Shown here: positions 52,270 through 59,652 of the stretch, in pieces
How positions within the stretch are numbered: the first letter of the stretch is position 1
Layout: each line of letters opens with the position of its first letter
Origin: G965220075 sp965220075
GTDB lineage: Bacteria; Chloroflexota; UBA11872
Direction: 5' to 3'
Length of the DNA stretch: 64,000 nucleotides
NCBI GenBank assembly: GCA_965220075.1
Contig: OZ244806.1
Span: forward strand, 186,001-250,000
Program-made: the position numbers and the translations under genes
The notes under the pieces: model-generated
Databases searched by the model: none
What the model saw: the letters and a program-made list of their open reading frames with translations, nothing else
What the model was told of the DNA's origin: nothing

Positions 52270-53082
52270 ATGCATGAGCGGACACCCGCAATCGACGCGC
52301 CGCGAGGGCCGATCGTGGTGGGTCATCGCGGCGCCCCGCGGCTGGCGCCGGAGAACACCCTGGCGAGCTTCGCGGCGGCGCTGGAGGCGGGCGTCGACGG
52401 CATCGAGCTCGACGTGCGCCGCAGCGCCGACGGCGTGCCGGTGATCATGCATGACGCAACCCTGGATCGAATCACCAACGCCACGGGCGCCGTAGCCGCC
52501 CGCAAGCTAGCCGACCTGGTCGGCCTCCCGATCGTCGACTCCGACGGACGGCCCACCTCACTGCGCATCCCCACGCTGGAAGCCGCGCTGGCAGCCTTCG
52601 CGGCGCGCACGCGCCTGTTCATCGAGATCAAGGCCGAGAGCGCGGCCGAAGCTCGCGATCTGGGCGCACGCACGGCCCGGCTGGCCGCGGCCAGCCGGGC
52701 GGCCTACCCGCCGGTGCTGATGAGCTTCCAGCCTGACGCGCTGGAATCCGCGGGCGCGGCGGCGCCCGCGCTGGAGCGCTGCGCACTGTTTCAGGGCGAC
52801 CGGCTGGACTCGTGGCGGGGACAAGGACGCATAGTCGAGTCCGCGGCCGAGCTGGGGGTGCGGATGGTGGGGATTCAAGACACCGCGTCCAGCGCCGCCC
52901 TGGTGGACGACGCTCACCGGCACGGCCTGCGGGTCTACACCTGGCCGCGGGCGGGCATGCGCGAGGTCTGGCGGGGAATCGCGGCCGGCGCGGACGTCAT
53001 GGCGACCGACGACCCCACCGGCATGCTCGCGCGCCTGGCCGAGCGGGGCTTGCGGAAGCCCTCAACCCGACAGAGTGGCTGA
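52270..53082 (+). CDS. Glycerophosphodiester phosphodiesterase
   Basis: 270 aa GDPD. Catalytic motifs are VVGHRGAPRLAPENTLASF (HRG..ENT), VDGIELDVRRSADGVPVIMHDATLDR with metal-binding Glu/Asp and His, and LFIEIK. It hydrolyses glycerophosphodiesters to sn-glycerol 3-phosphate and an alcohol. No signal peptide. ATG 52270 begins just before the family start. Its 3' end overlaps the convergent murD gene by 21 bp. Confidence 0.93.
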   Translation: MHERTPAIDAPRGPIVVGHRGAPRLAPENTLASFAAALEAGVDGIELDVRRSADGVPVIMHDATLDRITNATGAVAARKLADLVGLPIVDSDGRPTSLRIPTLEAALAAFAARTRLFIEIKAESAAEARDLGARTARLAAASRAAYPPVLMSFQPDALESAGAAAPALERCALFQGDRLDSWRGQGRIVESAAELGVRMVGIQDTASSAALVDDAHRHGLRVYTWPRAGMREVWRGIAAGADVMATDDPTGMLARLAERGLRKPSTRQSG

Positions 53083-54447
53083 CGCCTCACCCGCGCTCGG
53101 CGGCGCGAGTCCGCGGCGCTCCAGGGCCGAGCGGAACTGGGCGCCGCGGTCGAACTCGTTCGTGAAGAGACCAAACGACGCGCAGGCCGGCGAGAGCAGC
53201 AGAGCGTCGCCCGGGCGGGCGGCGGCGAGACCGGCCGCAACGGCGGCCTCCATGGTCTCGGCCTGAATGACCCGGCTTTGCGGCAGACCGGGGCGCAACC
53301 GATCGGCGCCCGCGCCCGGTAGCAGAACCAGTGCGTGCACGTCCGGGTCGGCGCGGAGCCGAGCGAGCAGCGCGTCGAAGGAGAGGCGTTTGTCGGACCC
53401 GCCCAGAATCAGCACCCACGGGCCGGGAATCGTATCCAGCGCGGCCAGCGTGGCCTCCGGGATGGTTGCGGTGGTGTCGTCGTACAGCCGCACCCCGTCG
53501 AGGACTCCGAGACACTGCTGGCGCTCGGGCACGCCGGGGAATCCGACCAGGGCGGCCGCGACGGCCGCCGAATCTACGCCCAGGGCGCCGGCCGCCACGG
53601 AGGCGGCCAGGGCATTGGCCCGATTGTGCTCACCGCGCAGCCGGGCGCCAGCCCAGCCGGGCGCCGTGCCACGCGGGTCGAAGCGCAGCACACGCGCACC
53701 GGCGCGCCGCGCGAACCAGTCGCCCCAGCGGCCGTCACGAGGCAGCACGGTCCAGTCGGCGCCGCGCTGATTCTCGATCAGCACCGACTTGGCGGCGGCG
53801 TACTGCTCGAGCGTTGCGTAGCGGTCGAGATGGTCGGGCAGGAGGTTGGTAATAACGGCGCCGTCCGTGCGCAGCGTCGATCCGGCCAGCCCCTCGACCT
53901 GCCAGCTGGAAAGCTCGAGGACCACGATCGAGTCGGGCTGGATGTCATCCAGCTGGCGGAGCGCCGAGACCCGCATGTTGCCCGCCAGCGCGGCGGGCCG
54001 CCCCGCCGCGCAGAGCATGGCGTGCAGAAGGCTGGCGGTGGTTGTCTTGCCGCGCGTACCGGTGACCGCCACGGTGGTCCGCGCGCGGCACCAGCGCAGG
54101 AAGAGGGTCATTTCCATCTCGACGAGCGCGCCCGCCCCGCGCGCCTCCGCAAGCAGAGGCGAGTCGAGCGGCACGGCGGGGTTGCGAATGACGAGATCGG
54201 CCTGTCGAAAGTCCGCCGGATCGTGGCTACCCAGCCGGTAGCGCACGCCCGCATGCCCAAGCCGCGCCACGCTGGGCGCGAGCTGGCGCTCGTCGCGCAG
54301 GTCGGTGACCAGCAAGTCGGCACCGTGATCGCGCAGGAACTCGGCCACGCCAAGCCCGCCCGCTTGCAGGCCGAGTCCCATCACGACCGCGCGCTTGCCG
54401 CGTAGACCGCGAGGACTCGCTATCCACCCCGGCGCGCGCGTTGGCAT
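53062..54447 (-). CDS. murD: UDP-N-acetylmuramoylalanine-D-glutamate ligase
   Basis: 461 aa. Domain 1 has VVMGLGLQAGGLGVAEFLRDHGADLLVTD, the UDP-binding Rossmann start. The ATP loop is VAVTGTRGKTTTASLLHAML, Mg and carbamylated-Lys region VLELSSWQVEGL..TNLLPDHLDRY, LRGEHNRANALAA and VRLYDDTTATIPEATLAAL follow. It adds D-Glu during peptidoglycan precursor synthesis. It is solitary, away from other mur genes apart from murJ 20 kb away. Family-specific KxTN is replaced by variants (NPAVP at the N domain) but the core is intact. Confidence 0.95.
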   Translation of the reverse strand: MPTRAPGWIASPRGLRGKRAVVMGLGLQAGGLGVAEFLRDHGADLLVTDLRDERQLAPSVARLGHAGVRYRLGSHDPADFRQADLVIRNPAVPLDSPLLAEARGAGALVEMEMTLFLRWCRARTTVAVTGTRGKTTTASLLHAMLCAAGRPAALAGNMRVSALRQLDDIQPDSIVVLELSSWQVEGLAGSTLRTDGAVITNLLPDHLDRYATLEQYAAAKSVLIENQRGADWTVLPRDGRWGDWFARRAGARVLRFDPRGTAPGWAGARLRGEHNRANALAASVAAGALGVDSAAVAAALVGFPGVPERQQCLGVLDGVRLYDDTTATIPEATLAALDTIPGPWVLILGGSDKRLSFDALLARLRADPDVHALVLLPGAGADRLRPGLPQSRVIQAETMEAAVAAGLAAARPGDALLLSPACASFGLFTNEFDRGAQFRSALERRGLAPPSAGEASATLSG

Positions 54448-54566
54448 GGCGCGCAGCCTAGCAAGCGAAGCGCCGACCCTGGTCCGGCGGCAACACGTCG
54501 CGACATACGCTTATGACAAGTCCGCGCACATCACCTTGAGGACGCCTTTCAGGGTGGGGCGAAGCG

Positions 54567-54597
54567 TACATAAGCCAAACGATTTGTTCTTTATGTA
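54567..54597. promoter_or_regulatory. Palindrome upstream of murD, possible operator
   Basis: TACATAA (54567-54573) and TTATGTA (54591-54597) form perfect 7-bp arms around a 17-base spacer in AT-richer sequence, about 120 bp before the murD start. Size and spacing suit a dimeric regulator, but no regulator gene is adjacent. Confidence 0.4.
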
Positions 54598-54672
54598 GCG
54601 TCAAAGATGTGTTCGTGTCAGCTCCGCGGCACCATGCCGGCAGGCTGCGGACCGCAGATTTCAGGTTCGGAT

Positions 54673-54700
54673 TTGACAATTTGGTAATTCTGCCTACATT
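54673..54700 (+). promoter_or_regulatory. Sigma-70-type promoter
   Basis: A perfect TTGACA (54673-54678), 16-bp spacer and TACATT (54695-54700) in locally AT-rich sequence. It should start transcription near 54706, ahead of the structured leader ending at the terminator at 54805-54832. Confidence 0.65.
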
Positions 54701-54704
54701 AATA

Positions 54705-54832
54705 CGATACGCAGCGCGTCGAGAGACGTTGCTGCATTTTCGGCCAGGGAGGTGCGGCATCGTGCTCGGGAGGGCCCGTGCGTTGTAGCTGATCTTCCTG
54801 TTTTGCCCATCCCATGCGGGGTGGGCGTTTTT
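54705..54832 (+). ncRNA. Candidate small RNA or attenuator leader
   Basis: A transcript from the promoter at 54673 would be about 125 nt and end at a good terminator. The first 30 nt fold as a hairpin (GCAGC...GCTGC with GAGA loop), and the middle is GC-rich and self-complementary. No coding frame or known RNA family was recognised. The gene at 54899 lies beyond, so it may be either an independent RNA or a leader controlling that gene by premature termination. Confidence 0.45.
54805..54832 (+). terminator. Rho-independent terminator
   Basis: GCCCATCCC (54805-54813), loop ATGC, GGGGTGGGC (54818-54826) and then GTTTTTGTTGT. The stem has one G-T type pair. It lies 67 bp before the next ATG. Confidence 0.8.
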
Positions 54833-54898
54833 GTTGTCGTTTCGGCGAAAAGTCGGTTGGGCACCAGGCTTGCAGCAGTGATCGAATTGGGGGCTTCG

Positions 54899-55309
54899 AT
54901 GGCTGGGGAGTGCGCAAGTTTCGATACAGCTCTTGATTGGTACGCGGAAGAGTTGGCCGGAAAGCGACGGATGCCGCCAGGGGAGGCACGGCAGGTCGTC
55001 ACGTGGATCCGCGATTTTGGGCAGACGCTTTCCAGCCGCACGCGTCCCGAGGACGTCACCGTGCGCGACGTGGTGCTGTACTTCGCCGATCGGTGCGACG
55101 AGTTCGAGGAGGGCTGCGAGTGGTTCTACCGCTACAAGGCCATTGAGGGGTTCTACGACGAGCTGAGCCGCGAGTTCAGTCTGCCCGCCAACCAGATTCG
55201 CGGTTTGTACGATGAATCGGACCTCGACCCCGCGTTGGTCGAGCGCATTCCCACGCGCCAGCGAGTAGCGCCCGTGGACTGGTCCCGCAAGGACTACTAC
55301 ATCCTGTAG
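54899..55309 (+). CDS. Uncharacterised helical protein
   Basis: 136 aa. ATG 54899 with GGGGG seven bases upstream; an open frame extending back to 54752 runs through the terminator and is rejected. The sequence (FDTALDWYAEELAGKRRMPPGEARQVVTWIRDFGQTLSSRTRPEDVTVRDVVLYFADRCDEFEEGCEWFYRYKAIEGFYDELS) looks like the SAM-like core-binding domain of tyrosine recombinases, but there is no catalytic domain. The C-terminus LVERIPTRQRVAPVDWSRKDYYIL is distinctive. No named family recognised. Confidence 0.7.
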   Translation: MAGECASFDTALDWYAEELAGKRRMPPGEARQVVTWIRDFGQTLSSRTRPEDVTVRDVVLYFADRCDEFEEGCEWFYRYKAIEGFYDELSREFSLPANQIRGLYDESDLDPALVERIPTRQRVAPVDWSRKDYYIL

Positions 55310-55393
55310 GCCTCCCAGCCGGAAGCCGACCGGCTGCGTGACACCGCAACCCAGCCTGACCGGGTGCGTGTGTAAGCGCGCTACCATCAAGTC

Positions 55394-56251
55394 ATGACCA
55401 GCAACGGGGCCTCCGAGAGGGCTCCGGTCACCGTCCCGGCGTTTCGCGCCCGCAAGGGCGGCGGGCCTCCGCTCGTATGCGTGACGGCGTACGACGCGCC
55501 GCTGGCGCGACTGGCCGAGCGCGCCGGCGTGGACGCCATTCTGGTGGGCGACAGCCTTGGGCCCAACGTGCTTGGCCGCGCGCGCGAGATCGACGTAACC
55601 GTGGACGACATCACGCACCACGCGGCCGCGGTGGCGAGCGCGATCACGTACCCGTTGCTCATCGCCGACCTGCCCTTCATGTCCTACGCGACGCTGGACG
55701 ACGCGCTGAGCAATAGCGGCCGGCTTCTGCGGGAGGGTGGGGCCGCGTGCGTGAAGCTCGAGGGCGGGGCCGAGGTTGCGCACATCACGGCCGGACTGGT
55801 GGCGCGCGGCATCCCCGTGATGGGGCACGTCGGGCTTACGCCTCAATCTATCCACGCGCTGGGCGCCTATCGGGTGCAGGGCGCCGATCTGGCCGGCGCA
55901 CAGACGATTGTGGACGGGGCGCGGGCGCACGTTGACGCGGGCGCCTTTGCGGTGGTGCTGGAAGCTATACCGGCGCGCCTGGCGCAATCGCTCACGGCGC
56001 ACCTGACCGTTCCAACCATTGGGATCGGCGCGGGTACGCACTGCGACGGGCAGATTCAGGTGATCTACGACCTGTTGGGGTTCAACGCCGACCACGTCCC
56101 GCGCCACACGCGGGTGTACGCCGATATCGCGGAGCAGACCGCGCGCGCGCTGGGAAGCTACGTCGAGGACGTGCGGGAGGGCAGGTTCCCGACGCCGGCC
56201 AATAGCTTCAAGCTGCGCCGCGGCGTCATGCAGCGCCTGCGCCTCGACTAG
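55394..56251 (+). CDS. panB: 3-methyl-2-oxobutanoate hydroxymethyltransferase
   Basis: 285 aa. First step of pantothenate synthesis, transferring a hydroxymethyl group from methylene-tetrahydrofolate. Motifs: LVCVTAYDAPLARLAE, DAILVGDSLGPNVLG (Mg-binding Asp), PLLIADLPFMSYA, ACVKLEGG (substrate Lys), IPVMGHVGLTPQSIH, VLEAIP (catalytic Glu) and TIGIGAGTHCDGQIQVIYDLLG. Complete. No panC or panD in the window. Confidence 0.97.
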   Translation: MTSNGASERAPVTVPAFRARKGGGPPLVCVTAYDAPLARLAERAGVDAILVGDSLGPNVLGRAREIDVTVDDITHHAAAVASAITYPLLIADLPFMSYATLDDALSNSGRLLREGGAACVKLEGGAEVAHITAGLVARGIPVMGHVGLTPQSIHALGAYRVQGADLAGAQTIVDGARAHVDAGAFAVVLEAIPARLAQSLTAHLTVPTIGIGAGTHCDGQIQVIYDLLGFNADHVPRHTRVYADIAEQTARALGSYVEDVREGRFPTPANSFKLRRGVMQRLRLD

Positions 56252-56266
56252 CCCCGCGGACCTGGC

Positions 56267-57919
56267 TCAGGGCCGCACGGCGCCGGAACGCTTACCAATC
56301 CGACCGCCGGGACGGCGGGACTGCCGCCAGTCTCGAATGGAGGCGGCGTCCGTCACCACCGTCTCGGAGGTGGCGAGCAGCATGGCCGCGCTGCCGGCGT
56401 TGCGAAGGGCCGCGCGCACCACCGCCAAGGGGTCCACGATGCCCGCCTCGATCAGGTCCCGGTGCTCTCCGCGCAAGACGTCGAAGCCCACGCGATCGGC
56501 CGTCTGAGCCCGGACACCGGCCACCACCACGCGCCCCGAGAACCCCGCGTTGGCGGCCATGATCTCGGTCGGCGCGGTCAGCGCCGCGCGCACGACGCGC
56601 CAGCCGGCGGCTTCCTCGGGGAGAGCGTGATCGGGTGGTTCGAGCGCGCTAGAAGCGCGCACCAGCGCCGTGCCGCCGCCCGGCACCACGCCGTGCCGCA
56701 GACCCGCGCGGGTGGCGGCAACCGCGTCTTCCACGCGGTGCCGCAGCTCGAAGCGTTCCAGCTCGGTGGGCGCGCCGACCTGGATGTGGGAGATCGCCGC
56801 GCGCAAGTTGTTGGCGCGCTCTTCCAGCTTCTCGCGGTCGAACTGATTGCGCGCGCGCCCGTGCTGCAGCCAGAGGTACTCGCTGCGGTCGCGGACGGCG
56901 CCAGGGTCGCCGCCGCCGCGCACGACCAGAGTCTCGTCGAGCGTGGCGTGCACGCGCGCCGCGCTGCCAAGCACGTGTAGAGGCACCTGCCGCCAGCCGA
57001 CGCCGCTCTCACGCCCGACCAGCTCGCTACCCGTGAAAACGGCCAAGTCCTCCAGCATCCAGCGTTGCCGCTGTCCGAAGGCCGGTCCGTTCACGCAGAC
57101 CGCCTGGAGGCTTCCCCGCGTGACGTTGGCGACCACGGCGCCGAGCACGCCGCCGCCGAAGCGCGCGGCTACCACGAGCAGACGGCGGCCGCCGTGCTCC
57201 ACGTACGCGTCGAGAAAGGGCAGGAAAGCGGGCAGATCGTCGAGTTGGCGGTCGGTCACCAGCACGTCCGCGTGATCGAGCGCGACCTCGCTGGCGGCGG
57301 CGCCGGCCAGGTGCGCCGAGGCCAGCCCGCGATCGATCCGCATGCCCTCCACGTAGCGGACGGTGACGCCCATGACGGGGCTCTCCTCGACTATCACGGC
57401 GGCGTCGCGTCCCTGCCGCTGGAAGACCTCGGCGATGCGTTCGCCGATGGTCGGGTCGTGCGCGGACAGAGCGGCTATGCGCGCCGCGGCGGACGCTCCG
57501 GTCACACGCACGGCCTGAGCGCGCAGGGCGGCGTCGGCGCGGGTCAGCGCGGCCGCCATGCCGCGCCGCAGCGCCATGGGATTCGCGCCCCCCGCGACCG
57601 CGCGCAGGGCACCGGCGAACATGGCCTGGGTGAGCACGGCCGCGGTGCTGGTGCCGTCCCCGGCCAGCCTGTTGGTGATGCGGCAGGCTTCGTGCACGAT
57701 GGCCGCGCCGGTATGCAACAGGTTGTTGGCGAGCCGGATCTCGCGCACCACGGTCACGCCGTCGTTGCTGATTCGGGGCGGGCCCAGGCCGGGCTTGTAG
57801 GCGACGTTGCGGCCCATGGGGCCCAGCGTGACTTTGACCGCGCCGGCCACCAGGTCCACGCCCGCCTTGAGCCCTAGACGCGCCTCGGCGCCCAGCACGA
57901 CCGCGCGCTTACGCGCCAA
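56267..57919 (-). CDS. Divergent GroEL/Cpn60-like chaperonin
   Basis: 550 aa, group I chaperonin layout. The equatorial ATP site has VTLGPMGRNV and LAGDGTSTAAVLTQAM (the usual DGTTTATVLA with two changes), and VEDAVAATRAGLRHGVVPGGGTAL near residue 400 keeps the catalytic Asp and GGG. The apical domain (about 185-365) is poorly conserved: EGMRIDRGLASAHL replaces EGMRFDRGYISPYF, and the groove residues differ. The GGM-rich C-terminal tail is absent. No groES is adjacent. It is most likely a paralogue of the housekeeping GroEL with a specialised role. Confidence 0.9.
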   Translation of the reverse strand: MARKRAVVLGAEARLGLKAGVDLVAGAVKVTLGPMGRNVAYKPGLGPPRISNDGVTVVREIRLANNLLHTGAAIVHEACRITNRLAGDGTSTAAVLTQAMFAGALRAVAGGANPMALRRGMAAALTRADAALRAQAVRVTGASAAARIAALSAHDPTIGERIAEVFQRQGRDAAVIVEESPVMGVTVRYVEGMRIDRGLASAHLAGAAASEVALDHADVLVTDRQLDDLPAFLPFLDAYVEHGGRRLLVVAARFGGGVLGAVVANVTRGSLQAVCVNGPAFGQRQRWMLEDLAVFTGSELVGRESGVGWRQVPLHVLGSAARVHATLDETLVVRGGGDPGAVRDRSEYLWLQHGRARNQFDREKLEERANNLRAAISHIQVGAPTELERFELRHRVEDAVAATRAGLRHGVVPGGGTALVRASSALEPPDHALPEEAAGWRVVRAALTAPTEIMAANAGFSGRVVVAGVRAQTADRVGFDVLRGEHRDLIEAGIVDPLAVVRAALRNAGSAAMLLATSETVVTDAASIRDWRQSRRPGGRIGKRSGAVRP

Positions 57920-58005
57920 GGCGGCTCATTCCCGCTGAAAGAGCTCCCGAAACAAAGCGGCGCGTGAGCACCTCCCCGCGCGCGATCGCGCCGCGGGATG
58001 CGCGC

Positions 58006-58773
58006 TCAGCGCGAGTCGGGCGCGGCGGCGTCATGCGGGTCGTCCAAGCCGAACTCATGCAGCAGGGCGCGGTCGGCATCCGCAAGGTCTGAGATGCACA
58101 GCATGTCCGGGCGCAGATCGAGGGTGCGGCGGATGGACTGCGCCCTGCGCCAGCGCTCGATGCGTGCGTGGTGGCCGGATAGCAGCGGCGGGGGAACTGG
58201 CAGGCCGTGCACGACCTCGGGCCGCGTGTACTGCGGATACTCCAGCAGCCCGTGCGCATGTGACTCTTCGCTCAGCGACGCCTCGCTGCCGATCACGCCG
58301 GGCACCAGGCGAGCGGTCGCGTCGATGACCGCCAGCGCCGCGATCTCGCCGCCGCTGAGCACGTAGTCGCCCACGCTGATCTCCTCGTCCACGGCCAGCA
58401 TGCGAACGCGCTCGTCCACGCCCTCGTAGCGCCCGCAGATGAGGACTACGTGCGGGCGGGCCGCCAGCCGGCGCGCGGCCTGCTGGGTGAAGAGGGACCC
58501 CTGCGGGGAAAGCAGCACGGCCCAGCCGTGGGGGCCGCGCAGAGCGGCCACGGCGTCCACGATCGGCTCGGCCTTCATGACCATGCCCGGCCCGCCGCCG
58601 TAGGAGTAGTCGTCAGTCGTGCGGTGCTTGTCGGCGGCCCAGGCGCGCAGATCGTGAACGTTCACGCTCACCAGGCCGCGTTCACGCGCGCGGCCCAGCA
58701 GGCTGGCGGCCAGAGGGTCGCCGAACATCTGCGGAAAGATAGTCAGGACGTCGAAGCGAATGGCCGGTGTCAT
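58006..58773 (-). CDS. trmD: tRNA (guanine-N1)-methyltransferase
   Basis: 255 aa SPOUT methyltransferase that makes m1G37. Motifs: FDVLTIFPQMF, LRAWAADKHRTTDDYSYGGGPGMVMKAEPI, CGRYEGVDERV and the trefoil-knot SVGDYVLSGGEIAALAVIDATARLVPGVIG, then ESHAHGLLEYPQYTRPEVVHGLPVPPPLLSGHHARIERWRR. All SAM-binding features are present. Third in the rpsP-khpA-trmD order, 129 bp after khpA; the usual rimM gene between them is absent. Confidence 0.97.
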   Translation of the reverse strand: MTPAIRFDVLTIFPQMFGDPLAASLLGRARERGLVSVNVHDLRAWAADKHRTTDDYSYGGGPGMVMKAEPIVDAVAALRGPHGWAVLLSPQGSLFTQQAARRLAARPHVVLICGRYEGVDERVRMLAVDEEISVGDYVLSGGEIAALAVIDATARLVPGVIGSEASLSEESHAHGLLEYPQYTRPEVVHGLPVPPPLLSGHHARIERWRRAQSIRRTLDLRPDMLCISDLADADRALLHEFGLDDPHDAAAPDSR

Positions 58774-58902
58774 GGCCGGGCGGACGACGCTAGCGGGTGC
58801 TCGGTTGCGCGCGGCGCTAGGCGCCCAGGCCCCTCTGGACTGCGCCGCGCGGACCGACCGGCGCACCCTGCACGGCGAGTGGGAACTCGCCCGAGGGGTA
58901 GC

Positions 58903-59139
58903 TCAGCGGGCCTCCTGAATGTCGAGGGCAACGCGGCGTCCTTGCGCTACGGGAGCGGCAGGCATGAGCTCGCGAATCGCGCTGGCCACACGCCCCTGGC
59001 GCCCGATTACACGCCCCATGTCGTTGGGCGCAACGTAGAGCCGGTACACGTGGAGGTGATTGCGGCGAATGCGCTCCACGCGCACGGCATCGGGCTCGGT
59101 GACCAGATTGCGCGCAATGAACTGGATCAGCTCGTCCAT
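58903..59139 (-). CDS. khpA: KH domain RNA-binding protein KhpA
   Basis: 78 aa, the usual KhpA length. The KH fold is seen in LHVYRLYVAPNDMGRVIGRQGRVASAIRELM with the GxxG loop as GRQG. It binds RNA and in other bacteria partners KhpB. It is three bases after the rpsP stop and so translationally linked to it. Confidence 0.95.
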   Translation of the reverse strand: MDELIQFIARNLVTEPDAVRVERIRRNHLHVYRLYVAPNDMGRVIGRQGRVASAIRELMPAAPVAQGRRVALDIQEAR

Positions 59140-59142
59140 GCG

Positions 59143-59508
59143 TCAGGCCCCGGCTTCGGCCGTACCTTCCGCCTTAGCCGCGCTTTCGGCTTCGGGGGGC
59201 GGGCCGTCGGCCGTTGGGGGCGCCTCCGCGGCGGGGGCCGCGCGAGGAGCGACCGGCCGCGTGCCGGGACCGCCCTGGCGCGCTATGTCCAGCAGCTTGC
59301 GCACACGCTCGCTGGGCTGGGCGCCCTTGCCGATCCACTCCTCGGCGCGCGCCACGTCGAGCACGACGGTGGAAGGCTCGGTCAGCGGGTCGTAGTAGCC
59401 CAGCTCGTCGACCCGTCGCCCGTCACGCGCCCAGCGCGACTCGGCTACGACCACGCGGTAGTGCGGCCGCATCTTGCGCCCCGCACGGGCAAGGCGAATT
59501 CGCAGCAT
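59143..59508 (-). CDS. rpsP: 30S ribosomal protein S16
   Basis: 121 aa. The core MLRIRLARAGRKMRPHYRVVVAESRWARDGRRVDELGYYDPLTEPSTVVLDVARAEEWIGKGAQPSERVRKLLDIA is complete in 77 residues; a low-complexity Ala/Pro/Glu C-terminal extension of about 44 residues follows. ATG 59508. First gene of the rpsP-khpA-trmD operon. Confidence 0.97.
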   Translation of the reverse strand: MLRIRLARAGRKMRPHYRVVVAESRWARDGRRVDELGYYDPLTEPSTVVLDVARAEEWIGKGAQPSERVRKLLDIARQGGPGTRPVAPRAAPAAEAPPTADGPPPEAESAAKAEGTAEAGA

Positions 59509-59652
59509 GAACCACGGACTCCTAGTACGACGTTGCGCGCCGCCGAGCGGATTGAATGCGGCGCCGACCTCGGCCAATCATACACGTACGCCAAGGACGG
59601 GCGCCTCGTCGGCGGCTACCCGACGGGCCGGCGAGAGCGCGGCCGGGGGGAC

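Noticed and set aside
54458..56107. Minus-strand open frame of about 549 codons
   Set aside because: It runs antisense through panB, the 136-aa gene and the terminator/promoter region. No recognisable domain.
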